Assembly: GCF_002607735.1 (NCBI RefSeq)
Contig: NZ_NBVR01000020.1
Span: 239,526 to 303,525, forward strand
Length of the DNA stretch: 64,000 nucleotides
Reading direction: 5' to 3'
Source of the DNA: Proteus alimentorum
Lineage (GTDB): Bacteria > Pseudomonadota > Gammaproteobacteria > Enterobacterales > Enterobacteriaceae
The translations under genes and the position numbers were made by a program. Below, piece by piece: positions 56,855-64,000 of the stretch (position 1 is the first letter of the stretch; every line of letters begins with the position of its first letter). The notes below the pieces were generated by a model. It ran no database searches. It worked only from the letters and a program-made list of their open reading frames with translations, and was not told the DNA's origin.

Positions 56855-59728
56855 TTAAGAGTATTGCAATAATTCTAGTTTCTGTTCCATAGGATCATAG
56901 CTCAGATTGAGCTTGCCCTGTCTGGAACGACAAAATGAGCAGACAATATTGTCATAGTGAATATCATTTGCCTTTAACTTATTGAAAAGATGTCCTATTG
57001 TCGTTATTGAAGGTATAGTGCGCCCATCCCAAGTGATCGTGTCTCTTACTGTGGCAATATCTGTTCTGACTGTTTGTTTTTGATTTGTTTGTGTAAACGC
57101 TCGATTGACAGCCAATGCATTACCTATTATATCGGGTGTATCGTACTCATACTTGGATAATCTATAATTTTTAATATTAATTATCCCATTATTATTTCCT
57201 TCTGCTAATTCAGAAGTTATATTATTATATTCGCCTGTTACTGTCCTTATTCCCAACCATTCCATTTGCTCAATCGCGAATTGATTATGTAACTTAAAAT
57301 GATGATTGGAAATAGAAAATAACGTGTACTTCTTATCTATTACGAGGTTATCAATACCCGGATCCGTTAATCTAGTCCTGTGTGGATTTAAGAATTCTAA
57401 TGTCACCCCATCGGGTATTGGAACGGCCTTGCTGTTTAAGTAAAAACCACCATGACTCCTGACAATAAGTTGTTTTGATTGAAAATCCGAGGTTGAATAG
57501 AGCGTAAAATACCGACCTAACTTACTGGCGGTATAGTGCGTCTCTCTTTTAAAGTCTCGTGAATATTTTTGATTCCAAGCCTCAGACCATTTAATGGTCG
57601 ATTCCCCCCAATCATCTGTTTTCATTTCATGAAATGACGTCGGTAATCGATTGATAAAATGCTCACTTGTTGTTGAAGGCGTGGGTGCTCTACCATCCGG
57701 ATCATGCAATGTCACCGGGTTATTACGCACCATGCGATATAAATTTAGCCCATCCACTGTGCCCGCTGGATCAGCACTTAACCAACGCCCCACCCACGGC
57801 TGATAATAGCGATAACCGTAGTAATAAAGCCCTGTAGCATCTTTTTCTTTCCCTGAATAACGAATGGTTTTGTAATCTGCTTCTAGCGCATTTTCGCTCG
57901 ACCAAATTGCCGTGCCGCCATAAGGGTAATATTCCTCATAACTGACTAATTGCCCTTGACCATCGGTTTCTAATCCACTGTTACCCACACCGTCATCATA
58001 GCTATAACGCAGTGAATTATTTTCAATCCCTTTCGGTGTACCCATCTCCCAACATAATGCTCTGACTTTTGCACTCGTACCTGCTTGAATTTGTACAACG
58101 GCATATTTCTCTGTCACAGAACTTGTGCTCACTTCCCATTGTTCAATATTCGGTAAATAGTGCGTAGTGATTTTTTCTAAATGACCGTTAGCAGTTTTAT
58201 GCCCGCGTATTTTCGTCATACGTTGGCTCGCACTGTTATATTGATAAGTTTCGCCCTCAGTTAAATGCCCCGTTTCCATTATCTCTTTAGTGGCGTTCAG
58301 ATGATTACGGCTATCCCAAATAAGGGCATCCCCATTAAGAAGCTGGGTTAAATTACCGCTCTCATCAAAATAGCTATCGACTTGCTTCGGATCAGAACAT
58401 TGTGATTCAAGTAATGCCCGATTAGTTTTATTAGATACGCAAATATCTTGGGTAAAACTTTGTTGCGCAATAGGAGAGTTATGACGGATTTGCGTTAAAT
58501 TGCCGCCTCTATCATAAGCGTATAAACGCGTGTAATTGGTATAGCTTTGTGCATCTTTGACCAACGTGGTAATGGTTTGAGATTGGATTGATGCGGGTGT
58601 TTTTTGATTGGCTGATTCACGCCCTGTTGCACTCACTAATTGATACAGAGAGTCATAGATATAACGATTTTCAGGCACGATTTTCTGATTACGCCAGTAA
58701 CGCGTTGCTTCAGCATCATTTTTCAGACAGATAATATTGCCGACCGGATCGTACTCATAACGCAGATCTTGCATGATCTTCGCACCTAATGCATGACCTT
58801 GAGGACGCTGTGTTCTCACTTGCAGTAAACGTTGAGTTTCAGGCTCATATTCATAAGTGGTGACTAAGCCATTGCCCTGCTCTTCACGCAGTTTTTGCCC
58901 CGCAGCTGAGTAGGTTAAAGCACGTAAAATCGCTTGCTCTGACTGTCCTTTTAAGGTCAACCAAGATTGTTTAACAAACCCTGCAATATCATAGGCGATA
59001 CGGCGTTTATTCCCTTTTGCATCCGTCTCGTCTAATACAGCCCCTGTCGCATCATAAATATATTGAGTGGTAAATTTTTCAGCTCGCTCAATACTCGCTT
59101 CTTCATTATTTGAATCCCAGTCAATAACACTCCCCATATGCAACTGTTGTGTTTCTGCAATAGCATGCCCCAAGAGAGAATAATGGCTATATGTTTTTTT
59201 ACCTGCCGTATCAAAGTGTTCAATGCATTTTCCCACTTGATTGGTATCTATTAACTCACTCGCGTTTCCTTGTCCCCATTTCAATTTTTGTACTACGGCA
59301 ATACTGTTTTCACCCAGTTTTCCTTCTTTGACTTGTTCTAAATATCGCTCAACGCTTTGAGCAGAATACTCGTAGGTTGTCACGGTGCCTTTGGCATTAA
59401 TCTGCTGTGCAACCGTGCCTTCAATATCATTGAGATTAAAACTATTCCCATTATCAACCCTTTGTGAAAGTGATAATGCGCTCCCTAAACTCACTGTTTG
59501 CTGAATATTCGCTTGAATTACTGAGTCTGATTGTTGAGCCTCATACAATCTTGCATCAATACTGCGCTCTAAATAACCGCGAGCATGATAGTGATGACGC
59601 GTAATACGTTCATCCGTTTGGTTAATCGTATCGGGATGACGGCAATAGCTAATTTCACGGATTGTTGATCCGCGATTATCAAGAACCACCACCGTTGGCG
59701 TTCTTGTGTGTAATTGTTGGTTTAACAT
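56855..59728 (-). CDS. tccC: Tc toxin C component (TccC-like), copy 2
   Basis: A 957-residue protein with the same shell domain as its neighbours (1-679, DPDG at 676-679). The tip (680-957) has LIVRSHGGFYLNSK with His759 and DNIVCSFCRS with Cys930 and Cys933. A strand ending in HG and a later strand ending in Cys are the layout of clan CD (caspase-like, CHAT, C80) proteases. I recall similar sequences being filed as a 'putative adhesin Stv' domain; neither assignment is proven. AAGGAA precedes the ATG at 59728. There is no immunity-sized gene next to it, as expected for a toxin aimed at eukaryotes. Confidence 0.88.
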   Translation of the reverse strand: MLNQQLHTRTPTVVVLDNRGSTIREISYCRHPDTINQTDERITRHHYHARGYLERSIDARLYEAQQSDSVIQANIQQTVSLGSALSLSQRVDNGNSFNLNDIEGTVAQQINAKGTVTTYEYSAQSVERYLEQVKEGKLGENSIAVVQKLKWGQGNASELIDTNQVGKCIEHFDTAGKKTYSHYSLLGHAIAETQQLHMGSVIDWDSNNEEASIERAEKFTTQYIYDATGAVLDETDAKGNKRRIAYDIAGFVKQSWLTLKGQSEQAILRALTYSAAGQKLREEQGNGLVTTYEYEPETQRLLQVRTQRPQGHALGAKIMQDLRYEYDPVGNIICLKNDAEATRYWRNQKIVPENRYIYDSLYQLVSATGRESANQKTPASIQSQTITTLVKDAQSYTNYTRLYAYDRGGNLTQIRHNSPIAQQSFTQDICVSNKTNRALLESQCSDPKQVDSYFDESGNLTQLLNGDALIWDSRNHLNATKEIMETGHLTEGETYQYNSASQRMTKIRGHKTANGHLEKITTHYLPNIEQWEVSTSSVTEKYAVVQIQAGTSAKVRALCWEMGTPKGIENNSLRYSYDDGVGNSGLETDGQGQLVSYEEYYPYGGTAIWSSENALEADYKTIRYSGKEKDATGLYYYGYRYYQPWVGRWLSADPAGTVDGLNLYRMVRNNPVTLHDPDGRAPTPSTTSEHFINRLPTSFHEMKTDDWGESTIKWSEAWNQKYSRDFKRETHYTASKLGRYFTLYSTSDFQSKQLIVRSHGGFYLNSKAVPIPDGVTLEFLNPHRTRLTDPGIDNLVIDKKYTLFSISNHHFKLHNQFAIEQMEWLGIRTVTGEYNNITSELAEGNNNGIINIKNYRLSKYEYDTPDIIGNALAVNRAFTQTNQKQTVRTDIATVRDTITWDGRTIPSITTIGHLFNKLKANDIHYDNIVCSFCRSRQGKLNLSYDPMEQKLELLQYS

Positions 59729-59762
59729 CTTTTTAATTCCTTTCAATTTTCTCTTTATCGAT

Positions 59763-59784
59763 AATCATTATTTCGTTAATGGTT
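59763..59784 (-). promoter_or_regulatory. Inverted repeat before tccC copy 2
   Basis: AATCATTA-N6-TAATGGTT, the same element as before copies 1 and 3 with one changed base in the second arm. Confidence 0.45.
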
Positions 59785-59892
59785 AATGGCGGTTAAATAT
59801 CTTTTTTCATGAAAATATAATATTAATTTATTTCTAAACTAAATATCTCGTGATTAATTTAACCGCACTTAATTCTTAGCCTCTAAGCATGA

Positions 59893-62772
59893 TTAAGAGT
59901 ATTGCAATAATTTTAGTTTCTGTTCCATAGGATCATAGCTCAAATTGAGCTTGTCCTTTTTAGAACGACAAAATGAGCAGACAATATTGTCATAGTGAAT
60001 ATCATTTGCCTTTAACTCATTGAAAAGTTCTCCTATTGTCGTTATTGAACGTATAGTGCGCCCATCCAAAGTGATCGAGTTTCTTACTGTGGCAATATCC
60101 GTTCTGACTGTTTGTTTTTGATTTGTTTGTGTAAACGCTCGATTGACAGCCAATGCATTACTTATTCTATCGGGTGTATCGCGATCATATTTGGTTAATC
60201 TATAATTTTTAATATTAATTTTCCCATTATTATTTTCTTCTGTTACTTCAGAAGTTATATTATTATCCTCGCCTGTTACTGCCCATATTCCCAACAATTC
60301 CTTTTGCTCAACTGCGAGTTGACTATGTAAATCTAGATACTCATTCGAAATAGAAAATAACGTATACTTCTTATCTATTACGAGGTTATCAATACCCGGA
60401 TCTATTAATTTAGTCCTGTGTGGATTTAAGAAATCTAATGTCACCCCATCGGGTATTGGAACGGCCTTGCTGTTTAAGTGAAAACCACCATGACTCCTGA
60501 CAATAAGTTGATTTGATGGATAATCAGGGGTTGAATAGAGCGTAAAATGCCGACCTAACTTACTGGCGGTATAGTGCGTCTCTCTTTTAAAGTCTCTTGA
60601 ATATTTTTGATTCCAGGCCTCATACCGTTTAATACGCGATCCCCCCCAATCATCTGTTTTCATTTCATGAAATGACGTCGGTAATCGATTGATAAAATGT
60701 TCACTTGTTGTTGCAGACGTTGAAGGCGTGGGTGCTCTACCATCAGGATCCTGCAATGTCACCGGATTATTACGCACCATGCGATATAAATTTAGCCCAT
60801 CCACTGTGCCCGCTGGATCGGCACTTAACCAACGGCCAATCCACGGTTGATAATAGCGATAACCGTAGTAATACAGCCCCGTAGCATCTTTTTCTTTCCC
60901 TGAATAACGAATGGTTTTGTAATCTGCTTCTAGCGCATTTTCGCTCGACCAAATTGCCGTGCCGCCATAAGGGTAATATTCCTCATAACTGACTAATTGC
61001 CCTTGACCATCGGTTTCTAATCCACTGTTACCCACACCATCATCATAGCTATAACGCAGTGAATTATTTTCAATCCCTTTCGGCGTACCCATTTCCCAAC
61101 ACAAGGCTCTGACTTTTGCACTGGTACCCGCATTGATTTGTACTACCGCATATTTTTCTGTTACTGGATTTTCATTTACTTCCCAGACTTCAATATTCGG
61201 TAAATAGTGCGTAGTGACTGTTTCTAAATCACCGCCAGCCGCTTTACGCCCGCGTATTTTCATCACACGTTGGCTCGCACTGTTATATTGATAGGTTTCA
61301 CCCTCAGATAATTGCCCACTTTCCATTATCTCTTTTGTGGCTCTCAGATGATTACGGCTGTCCCAAATAATGGCATCCCCATTAAGAAGCTGGGTTAAAT
61401 TACCACTTTCATCAAAATAGCTATCGACTTGCTTCGGATCAGAACATTGTGATTCAAGTAATGCCCGATTAGTTTTATTAGATACGCAAATATCTTGGGT
61501 AAAACTTTGTTGCGCAATAGGAGAGTTATGACGGATTTGCGTTAAATTCCCGCCTCTATCATAAGTGTATAAACGGGTATAATTGGTATAGCTTTGTGCA
61601 TCTTTCACTAACGTAGTAATGGTTTGAGATTGGATTGATGCGGGTGTTTTTTGATTGGCTGATTCACGACCTGTTGCACTCACTAATTGATACAGAGAGT
61701 CATAAATATAACGATTTTCAGGCACGATTTTCTGATTACGCCAGTAACGTGTGGCTTCAGCATCATTTTTTAAGCAAATAATATTGCCGACCGGATCGTA
61801 CTCATAACGCAAATCTTGCATGATCTTCGCACCTAATGCATGACCTTGAGGACGCTGTGTTTTGACATACAACAAACGTTGCGTTTCAGGCTCATATTCA
61901 TAAGTGGTAACTAAGCCATTACCCTGCTCTTCACGCAGTTTTTGCCCCGCAGCTGAGTAAGTGAGTGAATGTAAAATAACTTGCTCTGATTGGCCTTTTA
62001 AGGTCAGCCAAGATTGCTTAACAAACCCTGCAATATCATAGGCAAGACGGCGTTTATTCCCCTTTGCATCGGTTTCTGCTAATACAGTACCCGTGGCATC
62101 ATAAGTATATTGAGTGGTAAATTTTTCAGCTTGTTGAATACCTTGCTCACTGTCAGTACCCCAATTAATGTTATTACCTACAATGAACTGTTGTGTTTCT
62201 GATATTACCGCGCCTTGTAACGAATAATGGCTATACGTTTTTTTACCCGCGGTATCAAAGTGCTCGATACATTTTCCCACTTGATTGATCCCGATTAACT
62301 CACTCGCGTTTCCTTGTCCCCATTTAAGTTTTTGAATAACCTTAGTGTCTGGATCCCCTAATTTCCCTTCTTTGACTTGCTCTAAATATCGCTCAATGCT
62401 TTGAGCGGAATACTCGTAGGTTGTCACGGTGCCTTTGGCATTAATCTGTTGTGCAACCGTGCCTTCAATATCATTGAGATTAAAGCTATTTCCATTATCA
62501 ACACCTTGTGACAGTGATAGCGCGCCCCCTAAACTCACTGTTTGCTGAATATTGGGTTGAATAGTTGGATCGGATTGTTGTGCTTCATACAATCTTGCAT
62601 CAACACTGCGTTCTAAATAACCGCGAGCATGAAAGTGATGACGCGTAATGCGTTCATCTGTTTTATTTATTGTGTCGGGATGACGACAATAATTAATTTC
62701 ACGAATGGTTAATCCGCGATTATCATAAACCACCACTGTTGGGGTGCTTGTATTTAATTGTTGATTTAACAT
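59893..62772 (-). CDS. tccC: Tc toxin C component (TccC-like), copy 3
   Basis: A 959-residue protein. Shell domain 1-678 (DPDG at 675-678); tip of the same family as copy 2, with HGG at His761 and CSFC at Cys932/Cys935. The tip differs from copy 2 at scattered positions (for example GGSRIKRYEAW versus GESTIKWSEAW) while the shell is almost unchanged. One stretch of the shell (KAAGGDLETVTT, EVWEVNENP) follows copy 1 and another (KIVPENRYIYDSLYQLVSATG in two parts) follows copy 2, a mosaic typical of gene conversion. AAGGAA precedes the ATG at 62772. Confidence 0.88.
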   Translation of the reverse strand: MLNQQLNTSTPTVVVYDNRGLTIREINYCRHPDTINKTDERITRHHFHARGYLERSVDARLYEAQQSDPTIQPNIQQTVSLGGALSLSQGVDNGNSFNLNDIEGTVAQQINAKGTVTTYEYSAQSIERYLEQVKEGKLGDPDTKVIQKLKWGQGNASELIGINQVGKCIEHFDTAGKKTYSHYSLQGAVISETQQFIVGNNINWGTDSEQGIQQAEKFTTQYTYDATGTVLAETDAKGNKRRLAYDIAGFVKQSWLTLKGQSEQVILHSLTYSAAGQKLREEQGNGLVTTYEYEPETQRLLYVKTQRPQGHALGAKIMQDLRYEYDPVGNIICLKNDAEATRYWRNQKIVPENRYIYDSLYQLVSATGRESANQKTPASIQSQTITTLVKDAQSYTNYTRLYTYDRGGNLTQIRHNSPIAQQSFTQDICVSNKTNRALLESQCSDPKQVDSYFDESGNLTQLLNGDAIIWDSRNHLRATKEIMESGQLSEGETYQYNSASQRVMKIRGRKAAGGDLETVTTHYLPNIEVWEVNENPVTEKYAVVQINAGTSAKVRALCWEMGTPKGIENNSLRYSYDDGVGNSGLETDGQGQLVSYEEYYPYGGTAIWSSENALEADYKTIRYSGKEKDATGLYYYGYRYYQPWIGRWLSADPAGTVDGLNLYRMVRNNPVTLQDPDGRAPTPSTSATTSEHFINRLPTSFHEMKTDDWGGSRIKRYEAWNQKYSRDFKRETHYTASKLGRHFTLYSTPDYPSNQLIVRSHGGFHLNSKAVPIPDGVTLDFLNPHRTKLIDPGIDNLVIDKKYTLFSISNEYLDLHSQLAVEQKELLGIWAVTGEDNNITSEVTEENNNGKINIKNYRLTKYDRDTPDRISNALAVNRAFTQTNQKQTVRTDIATVRNSITLDGRTIRSITTIGELFNELKANDIHYDNIVCSFCRSKKDKLNLSYDPMEQKLKLLQYS

Positions 62773-62806
62773 CTTTTTAATTCCTTGTAATTTTTTCTTT
62801 ATCAAT

Positions 62807-62828
62807 AATCATTATTTCGTTAATGATT
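62807..62828 (-). promoter_or_regulatory. Inverted repeat before tccC copy 3
   Basis: AATCATTA-N6-TAATGATT, identical to the element before copy 1. Confidence 0.5.
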
Positions 62829-62955
62829 AACGGCAAATAAATATATTGAGTCATTACGATATATTCTTAATTTATTTCTAGGCTAAGTACCCGTGATTAA
62901 TTTAACCGCGCTTAGTTCTTAGCCTCTAAGCATTATTAATCGAGTTACAATAAGA

Positions 62956-64000
62956 TTATTTTGACATATATAGGCTAGCGGTCGCTGGATCATATCCAAC
63001 CTTTTCGTTGCCTCGTTCACAACGACAAAATGAGCAGACAATATTGTCATAGTGAATATCATTTGCCTTTAACTCATTGAAAAGCTCTCTTATTGTCGTT
63101 ATTAAAGGCTTAGAGACCCCATCAATAGTGACCGTATCACTTACTGTGACAATATCCGTTCTGACTGTTTGATCTTGAATTGTTTGCGTAATTGCTCGAT
63201 TGACAGCCAATGCATTACCTATTCTATCCGGTGTATCGTGCTCATATGCTAATAAGCTATAATTTGTAATATTAATTACACTATTCTTATCGTTTTCTGC
63301 TGCTTTAGCTTTTATATCATTATACTCGCCTGTTACTGCCCATATTCCCAACCATTCCTTTTGCTCAACCGCGAATTTATTATGTGACTTCAGATGATGA
63401 TTGGAAATAGAATATAACGTATACTTCTTATACATTGCGAGGTGATCAATACCCGGCTCTCTTAATATAGTATCATGTGGATTTAAGAATTCTAATGTCA
63501 CCCCATCAGGTATTGGAACGGCCTTGCTGTTTAAATCAAAAAAACCATGGGCAGTAACAATAAGTTGTTTTGATGGAAAATCCGAGGTTGAATAGAGCGT
63601 AAAATACGGACCTAACTTACTGGCGGTATAGTGCGTCTCTCTTTTAAAGTCTCGTGAATATTTTTGATTCCAAGCCTCAGACCGTTTAATATTCAATTCC
63701 CCCCAATCATCTGTTTTCATTTCATGAAATGACGTCGGTAATCGATTGATAAAATGTTCACTTGTTGTTGCAGACGTTGAAGGCGTGGGTGCTCTACCAT
63801 CAGGATCCTGCAATGTCACCGGGTTATTGCGCACCATGCGATATAAATTTAGTCCATCCACCGTACCTGCTGGATCGGCACTTAACCAACGGCCAATCCA
63901 CGGCTGGTAGTAGCGGTAACCGTAGTAATACATCCCCGTAGCATCTTTTTCTTTCCCTGAATAACGAATGGTTTTGTAATCTGCTTCTAGCGCATTTTCG
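62956..64000 (-). CDS. tccC: Tc toxin C component (TccC-like), copy 4, 5' end outside window
   Basis: The frame is open to the right edge; only the last ~348 codons are visible. They begin in the shell domain (ENALEADYKTIRYSG), run through YYGYRYYQPWIGRWLSADPAG and DPDGRAP, and continue in a tip of the copy 2/3 family. In this tip the first motif is TAHGFF (HGG changed to HGF) and the second CSFCRCERGNEK; the last residues diverge (YDPATASLYMSK). The gene starts beyond 64000, probably near 65.8 kb if the unit length is kept. Confidence 0.88.
   Translation of the reverse strand, partial: ENALEADYKTIRYSGKEKDATGMYYYGYRYYQPWIGRWLSADPAGTVDGLNLYRMVRNNPVTLQDPDGRAPTPSTSATTSEHFINRLPTSFHEMKTDDWGELNIKRSEAWNQKYSRDFKRETHYTASKLGPYFTLYSTSDFPSKQLIVTAHGFFDLNSKAVPIPDGVTLEFLNPHDTILREPGIDHLAMYKKYTLYSISNHHLKSHNKFAVEQKEWLGIWAVTGEYNDIKAKAAENDKNSVINITNYSLLAYEHDTPDRIGNALAVNRAITQTIQDQTVRTDIVTVSDTVTIDGVSKPLITTIRELFNELKANDIHYDNIVCSFCRCERGNEKVGYDPATASLYMSK

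Noticed and set aside
53916..64000. Interpretation of the array as contact-dependent or type VI Rhs effectors
   Set aside because: The shells match TccC closely, lack an N-terminal PAAR or signal domain, and there are no immunity genes between copies.

Overview
The window looks like a chromosomal segment of a Proteus species (Morganellaceae). The DNA is AT-rich. The gene order efp/epmB - yjeI - groEL/groES - fxsA - aspA - dcuA - yjdC(dicD) - tRNA-Phe follows the enterobacterial backbone. The carnitine transporter is very close to, but by memory not identical with, the Proteus mirabilis CaiT, so a sister species such as the P. vulgaris/P. penneri group is more likely than P. mirabilis. That species call is inference.

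Layout. 1-2.0 kb: start of a hydrogenase-4 (hyf) operon read leftward, with a sigma-54 type promoter. 2.3-5.6 kb: an RpiB/LacAB-like isomerase, elongation factor P with its divergent lysine 2,3-aminomutase EpmB, and the lipoprotein YjeI. 5.9-10.6 kb: a CPA1 Na+/H+ antiporter, GroEL/GroES with a heat-shock promoter, and FxsA. 11-15 kb: aspartase, DcuA, a TetR-type regulator, tRNA-Phe and a broken CPBP protease gene. 16-23.9 kb: a three-gene set with a YqiJ-like OB-fold membrane protein, a YqiK-like flotillin and a 1644-residue AAA+ ATPase.

24.6-37.9 kb is the most unusual metabolic region. It holds an AraC-type regulator and an eleven-gene leftward operon: acyl-CoA ligase, family III CoA-transferase, ATP-dependent radical activator, both subunits of a 2-hydroxyacyl-CoA dehydratase, a GntP-type permease, an acyl-CoA dehydrogenase, and a complete FixABCX-like electron-transfer module. 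Together these encode a reductive route from a 2-hydroxy acid through an enoyl-CoA to a saturated acid, as in clostridial lactate or aryl-lactate fermentation, but wired to a quinone-linked FixCX pair. 38.4-51.3 kb is the anaerobic carnitine locus: fixABCX plus yaaU leftward, caiTABCDE rightward, caiF at the far end. The divergent cai/fix control region holds seven CAATATTG boxes with strictly alternating 38/21-bp spacing. The two neighbouring clusters share one design (ligase plus CoA-transferase, acyl-CoA reductase, private FixABCX) and differ in the lyase step: crotonase-type CaiD versus a radical iron-sulfur dehydratase.

51.9-53.5 kb: a fructose-6-phosphate aldolase and an AA10 chitin-binding monooxygenase-like protein. 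53.7-64 kb: at least four tandem, nearly identical genes for the C component of insecticidal (Tc/ABC) toxin complexes, read leftward. Each has a conserved Rhs-type shell ending at DPDG and a variable C-terminal toxin; three tips belong to one family with a conserved HG...CSFC pattern and the last-transcribed tip is unrelated. The array continues past the right edge; no TcA or TcB gene is visible.
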